Source: an uncultured Granulosicoccaceae bacterium (GTDB lineage Bacteria; Pseudomonadota; Gammaproteobacteria; Granulosicoccales; Granulosicoccaceae). From it: a stretch of 64,000 nt of DNA. A program made the translations under genes and the position numbers. The DNA is taken from assembly GCA_937930305.1 (NCBI GenBank), contig CALGLE010000002.1:248001-312000 (forward strand), given 5' to 3'. Each line of letters begins with the position of its first letter. Positions within the stretch are counted from its first letter, which is position 1. Shown here in pieces: positions 27,504 through 36,025 of this stretch. The notes under the pieces were generated by a model. That model worked only from the letters and a program-made list of their open reading frames with translations. It did no database searches and was not told the DNA's origin.

Positions 27504-27913
27504 TGCTGATGAAATACACAATGAAAAACTGCGGTAAATACTTAACGTATCTCTTATTTGCAACAGTAGCATTGAGTGGATGCGCCAAGACGGATTGTGT
27601 ATCTTTATACAATGAGACAACCTTGAGTCTTGAGACTGTGGAAGTACTGAGTAATTCTACGCACGAGTTCTACGATGGTGAATATATCGGGTGGGTGGCA
27701 AAACTATCAGAGCCACGCTGTGTGGTACTCGAAGGAAAACGTGTAACGCTTGATAAAATATTTATAGCACCTCCATCAACTAACGCGTCTGACAACACCG
27801 ATGCACTGGTGGTTGGTAAGAAGTGGGAGGTTGGAGGTGATCTCATGTTTATCGAGAAACGCTCAGACGGAGTAAAAATAGCGCTTCATATGCTGCAGTG
27901 GGGAGAGAAATGA
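27503..27913 (+). CDS. small hypothetical lipoprotein
   Basis: This 136-aa protein has a signal and lipobox ALSGC, then a Cys-containing mature part. Its start overlaps the MOSC stop in TGATG; ATGs at 27509 and 27521 are alternatives. Sequence from here to about 29.1 kb is visibly richer in A/T than the flanking genes. No family is recognised. It lies directly before an FKBP-like remnant, so this stretch may be acquired or decaying DNA. Confidence 0.6.
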   Translation: MLMKYTMKNCGKYLTYLLFATVALSGCAKTDCVSLYNETTLSLETVEVLSNSTHEFYDGEYIGWVAKLSEPRCVVLEGKRVTLDKIFIAPPSTNASDNTDALVVGKKWEVGGDLMFIEKRSDGVKIALHMLQWGEK

Positions 27914-27920
27914 AAGTACT

Positions 27921-28139
27921 ATCAAGGCGCACTATACTGGCGAGCTAACGGATGGAACTGAATTTGACAGCTCCTATGCGCGTGGAGAACCAAACACATT
28001 TGTATTAGAAAGCACAATCGAATCAACATTGAAAGACCAGTATTTAAGGTCTGCTTCGGGAACGGGATTGTTTGGATTTGCTGGCACTGACAGCTTGAGC
28101 TGCTGGATTGGGGACAGTTCTGCCTGTCATCTATACTAG
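27921..28139 (+). pseudogene. remnant of an FKBP-type peptidyl-prolyl isomerase
   Basis: In the frame starting at 27921 the sequence reads IKAHYTGELTDGTEFDSSY, then ARGEPNTFVLE, before losing similarity and stopping at 28137-28139. The HYTG-L-DG-FDSS-RGEP-F pattern is the hallmark of the FKBP fold (beta strands and active-site loop). There is no start codon in this frame. The ATG at 27910, overlapping the preceding stop, is in another frame and terminates after 12 codons. The conserved C-terminal half of FKBP is absent. This is therefore a fragment, not a working isomerase. Confidence 0.75.
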
Positions 28140-28227
28140 GTAGAAGAGCATATTTCGGCCCTAAGCCGACCTTGGAGAGGATTGAACACTCAGCTTATTA
28201 CTGCTGATATTTTCATATCTAAAACAT

Positions 28228-29063
28228 ATGAATAAATTAAATGCACACAGAAAACACTACTCCCAGCTAGTAACAGCTATAGCGGGTGTTGACTCAACTA
28301 ATGTTAATTTAATATCCGCCTTCGCAACTGTTAGACGAGAAGATTATCTCGGACCTGGCCCATGGGAAATTGAGCGGGAGCAGGATACAGCGTCACACCC
28401 ACGAATGATCCTGCCTTTCTTTATCAAAATGTACTTGTAGCTTTGAGAAGTGAAGGAAGAATTAATAACGGCCGGCCATCATTGCATGCCAGTTGCCTGG
28501 ATGCGCTTAAAGTTTCTGCTGGAGATACAGTTCTCCATGTTGGTGCAGGGACTGGATACTACACCGCAATTCTGGCGGAACTAACAGGGCCGTCAGGTAG
28601 CATCTTCGCATACGAGATTGACGATGAGTTAGCACAGCGCGCATCCGAAAACCTTCAGGGTAGAGATAATGTTCAAGTCCAGGATTGTTCCGGAACTATT
28701 GGCGAACTTCCGGTCTGCGATGTTATTTATGCTAACGCTGGAACAACAGAGCCAACAGCGTCTTGGCTGGATGCACTCAAAAAAGATGGGCGTCTTCTAT
28801 TTCCTTTGACTTCTACTTCAGGTAGCGGTGGCATGCTATTGCTACAACGAATTGACGATACACAATACTCAGCAAAATTTCTCGGCCCAGTCAACTTTAT
28901 TCCCTGCGTAGGAGCGAGGGAAGAAAAAACTGCCTTCGAACTTGCTGATAAATTTAAGGAAGGGAACGCACCTAAGGTTAAGTCGTTTCATCGAGGCAAT
29001 TCATCAGACAATACTTGTTGGTTTAAATGGGATGATTGCTGGTTATCTACCCATCCTATTTGA
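28228..29063 (+). pseudogene. frameshifted protein-L-isoaspartate O-methyltransferase-like gene
   Basis: Two frames together encode one methyltransferase of about 278 aa. The first (28228-28440) starts MNKLNAHRKHY and contains FATVRREDYLGPGPWEIE. The second frame contains TNDPAFLYQNVLVALRSEG, GRPSLHASCLDAL and the SAM motif VLHVGAGTGYYTAILAEL. The switch falls at about 28380-28400 and corresponds to loss of one base (or gain of two). After the shift the first frame runs to a stop at 28440. A later ATG at 28443 could give only a 206-aa C-terminal part. The SAM-binding region itself is intact. Either the gene is recently broken, or the base is a sequencing error. Confidence 0.8.
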
Positions 29064-29199
29064 CTGGTTTTATATATAAATCTATATCAAAGATAATAAA
29101 TGCGTGAAGTCATGCCAGCGTCCGGATTGGGTTGCGAGTTCAACCGGTCAGTGCAACACCCGCCAAAACCGCATACCCCCCAAAACCTATAATAAACAA

Positions 29200-29316
29200 G
29201 GACCGACAAAGCCCACTAATACTTCCAAAGGTCTCGGCGGCAAGGATGCCGCTGCGAAGCGCCTCACGGACGAGCTTGCAGCGCCCTTTGGAAGTATTAG
29301 TGGGCTTTGTCGGTCC
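29200..29316. repeat. 117-bp composite palindrome (32-bp perfect inverted repeat with structured spacer)
   Basis: The left arm (29200-29231) and right arm (29285-29316) are perfect reverse complements over 32 bp. The 53-bp spacer is itself structured: GCGGCA-AGGA-TGCCGC at 29237-29252, then GCTGCGAAGC (29251-29260) against GCTTGCAGC (29274-29282) around a loop containing CACGGACG. There is no run of T after either arm. It lies 6 bp beyond the stop of the P1 peptidase gene, at the convergent junction with the decayed patch. It could be a dispersed intergenic palindrome, a MITE-like element or a very strong bidirectional terminator; no second copy is present in the window. Confidence 0.9.
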
Positions 29317-29322
29317 GGCCTA

Positions 29323-30327
29323 TTACAAAGAACCCCATGTTGCCAAAGTATCCCCCTCCCCCACACTCGCATGAAACACCGCCCGAGCAATAGCCCGCGA
29401 CAAACAAACTGCCCCTGCATGCCCCAACACCATTAAATCAGTTAACGGATCTTCCAACTTAACATCGCGTGTTGACACTCCAAATACCAGGTCACCATCA
29501 TAAGCGGTATGAGAGGGAACAATGGCTCTAGCCATACCATCTTGTGCGGCAACCGCAAATCGTTTGCATGCCGCTTTATCTAAGTCAAGGTTGGTTGCCA
29601 CAATGGCGATGGTGGTGTTGGCCCGTTCCAAAAACGCTTCCAGTTTTTGGTTAACCGGTATGTTTAACGGATCAAAATTTTGCCCCACACCTTGGCCACC
29701 AAACTCTCCATTCACTTCAAAAGGCGCTGCCCAAAACTTATTGGTGCCCGGCACCACCACACTGCCGTGAGGATTAACCACCACCAATGCACCTACGGTA
29801 GCGCCATTGTCTAAAACTAAGGACGCTGAACCCAAGCCGCCTTTTAAATTTGCGGTGGTTGCACCCAATCCGCCGCCAATACTGCCTAATTCAAAGTCAG
29901 GGTCAACATTGTTCAGTGCTTCTTTTCCCAACGCACGGTACGGGTTTTCAGGCCAGGCTTTATCGCCACCATTGATTAAGTCGAACACAATGGCAGAAGG
30001 CACGATGGGAACACGCACGGGCCCCACTTCAAACCCTTTCCCTTGTGCCAGCAACTCATCCGCCACACCCGAGGCGGCATCTAATCCAAACGCAGAACCT
30101 CCGGATAAAACCAACGCATCCACGTCAGTAACCAAATTTTCTGGCGCCAAGCAATCGGTTTCACGCGTACCGGGTGCACCGCCCATTACATCGACGCTGG
30201 CGATAAACGGTTTATCCGCTGTTAAAACCGTGACGCCGGTTTTATATTGTTCAGAACCCGCGTTGCCAACGACAAGCCCTGGAACGTCCGTAATTAGATT
30301 GCGTTGACCTACTTGCATAGTCGGCAT
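29323..30327 (-). CDS. P1-family (DmpA-like, S58) aminopeptidase
   Basis: This 334-aa protein belongs to the self-processing P1/S58 peptidases, N-terminal-nucleophile hydrolases that release N-terminal amino acids, including D- or beta-residues in DmpA and BapA. Typical segments are ITDVPGLVVGNA, VMGGAPGTRETD, VLSGGSAFGLDAASGV, the processing region GLGATTANLKGGLGSASL, and VGALVVVNPHGSVV. It is the last gene of the ABC-importer operon, 33 bp after the SDR gene. Hydrolysis of the imported peptide-like substrate is inferred from this context. Confidence 0.88.
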   Translation of the reverse strand: MPTMQVGQRNLITDVPGLVVGNAGSEQYKTGVTVLTADKPFIASVDVMGGAPGTRETDCLAPENLVTDVDALVLSGGSAFGLDAASGVADELLAQGKGFEVGPVRVPIVPSAIVFDLINGGDKAWPENPYRALGKEALNNVDPDFELGSIGGGLGATTANLKGGLGSASLVLDNGATVGALVVVNPHGSVVVPGTNKFWAAPFEVNGEFGGQGVGQNFDPLNIPVNQKLEAFLERANTTIAIVATNLDLDKAACKRFAVAAQDGMARAIVPSHTAYDGDLVFGVSTRDVKLEDPLTDLMVLGHAGAVCLSRAIARAVFHASVGEGDTLATWGSL

Positions 30328-30360
30328 CCAGTGATCTGCAAATTAATTTATTGTAAGCGG

Positions 30361-31107
30361 CTAAATGCACCGACCGCCATCAACTTCCATCGCCACACCG
30401 GTAATCATGCTGGCTTCATCTGAACATAAAAACGCCGCCGCATTGCCCATATCTTCCGGAGTACTGAATCGGCCCAATGGAATGGTGCTTAGGAACTTAG
30501 CTCGAATTTCAGGGGTGTCTTCACCCATAAAGGATTTTAATAAAGGTGTTTCACCAGCAACAGGATTTAACGCATTCACGCGCACGCCGTGAGGTGCTAA
30601 TTCCACAGCCATACTGCGAGTGGCGGTAATCATGAAACCTTTCGATGCGTTGTACCAACTTAAACGCGGGCGTGGGCTAACTCCTGCGGTGGACGCTATG
30701 TTCAATATCACACCCGACCCACGTTCTTTCATGGCAGGAACAAAATGCTTGGCCATGAGAAATACCGACTTAGCATTAACCGCAATGACTCGATCAAAAT
30801 CTTCTTCACTGATGGTGTCTAACTCGGCGGGTAAGTGCGTAACCCCTGCGTTATTCACTAAAATATCCAAAGGCCCAATCGCGTTTTGAACCGCTTGCGC
30901 ACATTGCTGAACCGAATCACCTGAGGCCACATCCACCGTAACCGCTATCGCTTGCTCGCCTAAGGCGTCTGCCATGGAAGCTGCTGCGTCTCCGTTAATA
31001 TCCGCCACAACAACTTTTGCCCCTTCAGCGATGAACTTCTGGCAAATACCAGCTCCGAATCCAGAAGCACCACCCGTTACTAAGGCAGTTTTATTTTGAA
31101 GTCTCAT
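30361..31107 (-). CDS. SDR-family NAD(P)-dependent dehydrogenase
   Basis: This 248-aa classical short-chain dehydrogenase has the cofactor motif VTGGASGFGAGI, the acidic residue after strand 2 in VVVADINGD (favouring NAD), NNAGVTHLPA, and the catalytic Ser, Tyr and Lys in NIASTAGVSPRPRLSWYNASKG. It ends GVAMEVDGGRCI, close to the usual family ending. It lies between the aldehyde dehydrogenase and the P1 peptidase. It may oxidise an alcohol released from the imported compound, before or after the aldehyde step; the substrate is not evident. Confidence 0.92.
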   Translation of the reverse strand: MRLQNKTALVTGGASGFGAGICQKFIAEGAKVVVADINGDAAASMADALGEQAIAVTVDVASGDSVQQCAQAVQNAIGPLDILVNNAGVTHLPAELDTISEEDFDRVIAVNAKSVFLMAKHFVPAMKERGSGVILNIASTAGVSPRPRLSWYNASKGFMITATRSMAVELAPHGVRVNALNPVAGETPLLKSFMGEDTPEIRAKFLSTIPLGRFSTPEDMGNAAAFLCSDEASMITGVAMEVDGGRCI

Positions 31108-31130
31108 AACGCGTGTTCCATTGAATGTAA

Positions 31131-32588
31131 TTAGTCGTGCTTAACAGCAACGGTTTTCAAACTAGAGAAACCGTACAACGATTCGAAGCCTTTTTCCCTA
31201 CCGTGCCCAGAAGCACCGACACCGCCAAAGGGCAATTCAACGCCACCGCCAGCACCGTAATTATTGATAAACACTTGCCCAGCTTTTAGCGCCTTAGCCA
31301 TGCGCATTTGCCGCCCGCCATCTCGTGTCCAAGCGGCGGCCACTAAACCATAGGCCGTGCCATTGGCAATGTGCACCGCTTCTTCATCATCGTCAAATAC
31401 AATAATCGTTTGTACCGGACCAAATATTTCTTCTTGAGCCAAGGTATGCGAGGCGGGCACGTCATCGTACAAAGTCGGTACGACATAGGCACCGTGCTCA
31501 GGCACATCATTCATTATTTGGCCGGTTGCAGCTACTGTTAGATCGCGTCCCTTGCCAAGAAACCCTTCCACCAAACTTTTCTGACGTGGAGATATTAAAG
31601 GTCCTAGTTCTAAATCCTTCATGGCAGGGCCCACTCGCAAACTCTTATAACCTTGGGCTAAACGTTCAACCATCTCGGCATGCCGTGAACGATGCACCAA
31701 CAATCGAGATGCAGCAGAACAGGTTTGCCCGGCGTTTTGAATTCCTGAGTTTAATAAAAAGGGGATAGCAGCATCCATATCCACATCATCGAAGACCACT
31801 TGGGCAGACTTACCGCCGAGTTCAAGTGTGACGGGGGCGACGTGTTTGGCCGCCGCCTCTTGCACCGCTTGGCCCGATGCCACCGAACCGGTGAAAGATA
31901 CATGATGAACTTTTGGGTGGGCGCTTAGTGCGGCCCCAGCTACGGCTCCAATACCCGGCACAACATTCAGCGCACCTTTAGGTAAACCCGCTTGTCGTGC
32001 AAGTTCTGCAAACGCCAATGCGGTTAAACACGCTTCTTCTGCAGGCTTCAAGACAGTGGCGTTGCCCATGGCTAAAGCCGCCCCGACTGAGCGACCAATA
32101 ATTTGCATCGGATAATTCCACGGCACGATGTGCCCGGTAACGCCATGGGGTTCACGTAAGCTGTACACCGTGTACCCGTCCAGATACGGAATCGTTTCAC
32201 CGTGAACTTTGTCAGCAGCACCGCCAAAGAATTCGCAATAGCGAGCTAAAGCAATTGCATCGTTACGCGCTTGCGTGAGCGGCTTACCCACATCCAAGGC
32301 TTCCAGCTCTGCGAATGTGTCTACGTGTTCTAACACCAGTTGCCCCAACCGAGTTAAAAACCGCCCTCGCTCGACTGCGGTGGTTTTGCCCCATTCGCCG
32401 TTCAGTGCAGCATGGGCTGCATTAACAGCGGCATCAATATCGGACGCATCCCCAACCGCAATCTCACACAGGGTGTCGCCATTGGACGGATTGATCAGCG
32501 CCATGGATTGACCCGATTCCGGGCTACGCCAAACACCATTTATAAAAACATGGTTAGATGCAAAATCAAAAGGAGTTGACAGAAGCAT
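31131..32588 (-). CDS. NAD(P)-dependent aldehyde dehydrogenase
   Basis: This enzyme of about 485 aa oxidises an aldehyde to a carboxylic acid. The class is clear from VPWNYPMQIIGRS, GNATVLKPAEEACLTAL, the cofactor motif SFTGSVASGQAVQ, the catalytic Glu in VTLELGGKSAQVVF and the catalytic Cys in IQNAGQTCSAASRLLV. The long upstream reading is rejected. The ATG at 32588 gives the usual N-terminus and overlaps the end of the ATPase gene by 23 bp, which suggests coupling. Specificity cannot be read from the sequence; the operon suggests an aldehyde derived from an amino compound. Confidence 0.93.
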   Translation of the reverse strand: MLLSTPFDFASNHVFINGVWRSPESGQSMALINPSNGDTLCEIAVGDASDIDAAVNAAHAALNGEWGKTTAVERGRFLTRLGQLVLEHVDTFAELEALDVGKPLTQARNDAIALARYCEFFGGAADKVHGETIPYLDGYTVYSLREPHGVTGHIVPWNYPMQIIGRSVGAALAMGNATVLKPAEEACLTALAFAELARQAGLPKGALNVVPGIGAVAGAALSAHPKVHHVSFTGSVASGQAVQEAAAKHVAPVTLELGGKSAQVVFDDVDMDAAIPFLLNSGIQNAGQTCSAASRLLVHRSRHAEMVERLAQGYKSLRVGPAMKDLELGPLISPRQKSLVEGFLGKGRDLTVAATGQIMNDVPEHGAYVVPTLYDDVPASHTLAQEEIFGPVQTIIVFDDDEEAVHIANGTAYGLVAAAWTRDGGRQMRMAKALKAGQVFINNYGAGGGVELPFGGVGASGHGREKGFESLYGFSSLKTVAVKHD

Positions 32589-34197
32589 GCGTGTAATCCG
32601 GTAGACGTGGCACAGAAGCCACCAGTTTTTGGGTGTATTCGTGACTGGGGTTATTAAACACGTCCAGGGTATTGCCTTGTTCAACAATTTTCCCGGCACG
32701 CATAACCAGTACGCGGTCAGTAACGTTACGTACCACAGATAGGTCATGGGAAATAAATAAGTACGCTAGCCCATGTGAGGCTGCCAGAGAAGCAAGTAAA
32801 TCCAACACGGTGGCTCGCACAGAAACATCCAACGCAGAAACAGCTTCATCCAAAACAATAAGTGCCGGCCGAATGATTAATGCGCGTGCGATAGCAATGC
32901 GTTGTCGCTGCCCGCCAGAGAATTCATGAATGTATTTATCGGCATCACTGGCGTGTAAGCCAACACTTTCTAACATCTGTGTGACTTGCTGATGGCGTTG
33001 TTCTCGAGTGGGCTGTGTATCTAACACGTTCAAAGGTTCTGCCACTAAACGTGAAACCTTATGGCGTGGATTAAACGAGCCATAGGGATCTTGAAACACC
33101 ACTTGCACATGGCGCAGTACGCTTATGCCTTCATTGATGTTCTGCCCATTCACTTCAATGCGCCCGGAAGCTGCCGACATCAGGCCTAATATCGCCCGAG
33201 TTAAGGTCGACTTGCCGCACCCCGATTCCCCCACCAAACCGACGCTTTCGCCTGCTCGAACGGTAAAGCTTACGTCATCCACTGCACGAAACTTCCCTGC
33301 CTTTCCAAACCAGCCCCGACGGGCTATCGGGTATTCGCACACTAGGTTCGTCACCTCTAATAAGGCCGATGCATCATCGGTGACTGAGCGGTCTCTGGCC
33401 GAGGCGCGTTCACTGACCGACAATTGTTCGGGCACATGATCGGATGCTTTAAACAATGACTGTGTGTACGGGTGCTTCAATTCTTTAAAAACCGGCACAA
33501 TCGGGCCCTGCTCTACTATCTCACCGTCTTTCATAATGACCACGTGGTCTGCCATGCCCGCTACCACGGCTAAATCGTGAGAAATTAACATCAAAGCCAT
33601 GTGATTCTCCTGCTGCAGACTGCGCAGTAAATCTAAAATTTCAGCTTGCGTGGTGACATCCAGAGCGGTGGTGGGTTCATCAGCAATGAGTAATTTAGGC
33701 TTTAAGGCCACCGCCATTGCAATAACCACGCGCTGACGTTGACCACCCGAGAGTTCGTGCGGGTATCGTGACAGGGGAAACTGATCGGGTGGCAAACCGC
33801 AACGCGTAAGGGTATCCATGGCCATGGCTTTTGCCTCTTTCGCACTCACCGATTGATGCAAACGAATGCACTCAATGACTTGCTGCCCAATGGTGTGCAC
33901 AGGGTTTAAAGCGGTCATCGGCTCTTGAAACACCATACCGATGTCGTCACCGCACACCGTGCAGCGCGCTGCCTCATCCAATTCATTTAGCGTTAAGTTA
34001 TCGAATTGAATGCGGCCAGTGAGCGTTGAACCCGTTGGCAGTAAACCCATGATAGCCAGGGCGGTCATGGACTTACCCGAACCACTTTCGCCGATGACGC
34101 CCATCACCTGGCCAGCTTCCAACGAGGTGTTCAGGTTTTTTAAAATCGGTGTGCCGTGAATCGATACCGTCACATCGGTTAAAGTCAGTAGCGGCAT
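32566..34197 (-). CDS. fused double ATP-binding protein of an Opp/Dpp ABC importer
   Basis: This protein of about 543 aa holds two complete ABC ATPase domains in tandem, equal to DppD plus DppF in one chain. Domain 1 has Walker A GESGSGKS, signature LSGGQRQR and Walker B LLIADEPTT. Domain 2 has Walker A GESGCGKS, FSGGQRQR and LIVLDEAVS. The oligopeptide-type C-terminal extension is present after domain 1 (EQGPIVPVFKELKHPYTQ) and domain 2 (VFNNPSHEYTQKLV). The ATG at 34197 overlaps the permease stop in CTAATG and gives the expected N-terminus MPLLTLTDV. It powers import through the adjacent permeases. Confidence 0.95.
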   Translation of the reverse strand: MPLLTLTDVTVSIHGTPILKNLNTSLEAGQVMGVIGESGSGKSMTALAIMGLLPTGSTLTGRIQFDNLTLNELDEAARCTVCGDDIGMVFQEPMTALNPVHTIGQQVIECIRLHQSVSAKEAKAMAMDTLTRCGLPPDQFPLSRYPHELSGGQRQRVVIAMAVALKPKLLIADEPTTALDVTTQAEILDLLRSLQQENHMALMLISHDLAVVAGMADHVVIMKDGEIVEQGPIVPVFKELKHPYTQSLFKASDHVPEQLSVSERASARDRSVTDDASALLEVTNLVCEYPIARRGWFGKAGKFRAVDDVSFTVRAGESVGLVGESGCGKSTLTRAILGLMSAASGRIEVNGQNINEGISVLRHVQVVFQDPYGSFNPRHKVSRLVAEPLNVLDTQPTREQRHQQVTQMLESVGLHASDADKYIHEFSGGQRQRIAIARALIIRPALIVLDEAVSALDVSVRATVLDLLASLAASHGLAYLFISHDLSVVRNVTDRVLVMRAGKIVEQGNTLDVFNNPSHEYTQKLVASVPRLPDYTHASVNSF

Positions 34198-35030
34198 TAG
34201 CGTTCTCGCCGCAAGCGTGGGTCTAGCCAATCACGTAAGCCATCACCCAATAAATTCAAACCCAGCACCGTTAGCACGATTACCATGCCGGGGAACAACG
34301 CCAAGTGCGGCGCGATGGTGGTCAGTGTTTGACTGTCGGCCAACATGCGGCCCCAACTGGGCGTTGGTGGCTGCGCGCCCAAACCCACATAAGACAAACC
34401 CGCTTCTGCCAAGATACCGAGCGAGAATTGAATGGTGCCCTGCACAATAAGAAGGTTGGTTATGTTCGGCAAAATGTGTTCGATAGAAATACGTGCAGAA
34501 TTTTTTCCCGCCACGCGCGCTGCCATAATGAATTCACGATTCCAAAGACTTAACGATGCCCCTCGTGTTAAGCGCGCAAACACCGGGATATTAAAAATCC
34601 CAATGGCAATGATGGCGTTCACGGCTCCCGGTCCGAACACCGCAGTGATCATGATGGCAATCACCAAGGCGGGAAACGCGAACACCAAATCATTACCGCG
34701 CATGATGAATTCATCTATCCAACCACCGCGATAACTGGCCGCCATCAAACCCAGCGGCACACCAAACAACAACCCAATACCCACAGCGATAAAGGCAACG
34801 GCCAGTGAGGTTCTTGCCCCAACCATTAACATCGATAGGATGTCACGCCCAAAGTGATCAGTGCCCAACCAGTTCACCGCATTCGGCGTGAGCATGCGTT
34901 GTTTGATGTTAAGGGTTTCAACATCAAACGGGGTGTAGAAGAAGGATACGATGGCGGCGCCAAAGAACAACACCACCAGAAACGCACCGGGCACCAAATT
35001 GCGAAATCGCTTGCGGGTGGTTGACGCCAT
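34197..35030 (-). CDS. ABC transporter permease, DppC/OppC type
   Basis: This 277-aa inner-membrane protein has about six hydrophobic helices. It carries the DppC N-terminal pattern (NWLGTDHFGRDILSMLMVGARTS, shown here only for recognition) and the EAA loop AARVAGKNSARISIEHILPN. It ends with the typical GDGLRDWLDPRLR. It pairs with the DppB-type permease, whose stop lies 1 bp upstream, and its own stop overlaps the ATPase start. It forms half of the transmembrane channel. Confidence 0.93.
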   Translation of the reverse strand: MASTTRKRFRNLVPGAFLVVLFFGAAIVSFFYTPFDVETLNIKQRMLTPNAVNWLGTDHFGRDILSMLMVGARTSLAVAFIAVGIGLLFGVPLGLMAASYRGGWIDEFIMRGNDLVFAFPALVIAIMITAVFGPGAVNAIIAIGIFNIPVFARLTRGASLSLWNREFIMAARVAGKNSARISIEHILPNITNLLIVQGTIQFSLGILAEAGLSYVGLGAQPPTPSWGRMLADSQTLTTIAPHLALFPGMVIVLTVLGLNLLGDGLRDWLDPRLRRER

Positions 35031-35031
35031 A

Positions 35032-35979
35032 TCAATGCCCTCGGCGCATGCGAGGATCTACCCAAGCGTAGGCGATGTCGACTAAAAACGTCACTAATAC
35101 CACAGCAAACACCAACAACATGATGACGCTTTCCACCACGATTAAATCGCGCTGCGCGATACTTTGAAAAATGAGCCGCCCTAATCCGGGTAGAAAAAAC
35201 ACATTTTCAATAATGATGGCACCGGCTAACAAGAACGAGAACTGCAATCCAATGATGGTGAGCACCGGAATCATTGCGTTGCGTAAAGCATGTCGCCATA
35301 ACGCCTGACGCCGAGTTAATCCTTTTGCACGAGCGGTGCGCACATAATCCTCATTCAACACATCCAACAGTGAAGAACGCAGCACGCGCGCCAGTATGGA
35401 AGCTTGCGGCAGCGCCAGTGCTATAGCGGGCAAGGTTAAGGCTTTCATCCCTCCCCAAAAACCAATATCCCAACCCGGAAAGCCACCTGCGGAAAACCAT
35501 TGCCATTTAATGGCAAACAACAACACCAACCACATCGCAAACCAAAAATTGGGAATAGCCACACCCAGTTGAGTAATCGCCATGACGATGGAATCCACAG
35601 CACCTCCCCGACGGCTGGCCGCGAGAAGCCCTGCTGGGAAGGCCAAAACAATGGCCAGTGTTAACGCAGAGAGAGCTAAGGGCAAAGAGACCATCAAACG
35701 TTCACTGACCATGTCGGCAACGGGCGTTCGATAGGTGTAGGAGGTGCCAAAGTCACCGCGAAGCATGCCGCTTACCCAGCCAAAATATCTCGGTATGCGG
35801 CCCTGGTTTAAACCCAGTTCGGTTTTTAGCGCTTGCACCGTATCTTCAGATGCGTTCATGCCCAGCATGTAAGATGCCGGGTCTCCAGGCACCACTTCGA
35901 TAACAGTGAATACAACCAAGCTGGCCACGACTAAGGTGGCAATGAGAGAGGTAATTCGTTTGAATAGATAGAACAGCAT
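35032..35979 (-). CDS. ABC transporter permease, DppB/OppB type
   Basis: This 315-aa inner-membrane protein has six predicted helices, the N-terminal VVFTVIEVVPGDPASYMLG, the EAA loop YVRTARAKGLTRRQALWRHA, and an ending AYAWVDPRMRRG. All are typical of the B-type permease of peptide/nickel importers. It lies 46 bp after the binding-protein gene and 1 bp before the DppC-type gene. Together they form the channel. Confidence 0.94.
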   Translation of the reverse strand: MLFYLFKRITSLIATLVVASLVVFTVIEVVPGDPASYMLGMNASEDTVQALKTELGLNQGRIPRYFGWVSGMLRGDFGTSYTYRTPVADMVSERLMVSLPLALSALTLAIVLAFPAGLLAASRRGGAVDSIVMAITQLGVAIPNFWFAMWLVLLFAIKWQWFSAGGFPGWDIGFWGGMKALTLPAIALALPQASILARVLRSSLLDVLNEDYVRTARAKGLTRRQALWRHALRNAMIPVLTIIGLQFSFLLAGAIIIENVFFLPGLGRLIFQSIAQRDLIVVESVIMLLVFAVVLVTFLVDIAYAWVDPRMRRGH

Positions 35980-36025
35980 AGGAGTTGCGGCCGACCCTTA
36001 AGCCGGCCGCACAGGTCAAAACCCG

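Noticed and set aside
27914..29199. Integron gene cassettes with attC sites
   Set aside because: The patch has small orphan genes, but no pair of RYYYAAC/GTTRRRY core sites could be identified, and the palindrome does not match attC structure.
29104..29436. Plus-strand ORF of 110 codons and neighbouring short ORFs at the palindrome
   Set aside because: They read through the inverted repeat and into the antisense of the P1 peptidase gene; composition is non-coding and no domain is visible.
32589..32747. 53-residue N-terminal extension of the aldehyde dehydrogenase
   Set aside because: It lies within the antisense of conserved ABC ATPase sequence and family members begin at the internal ATG.
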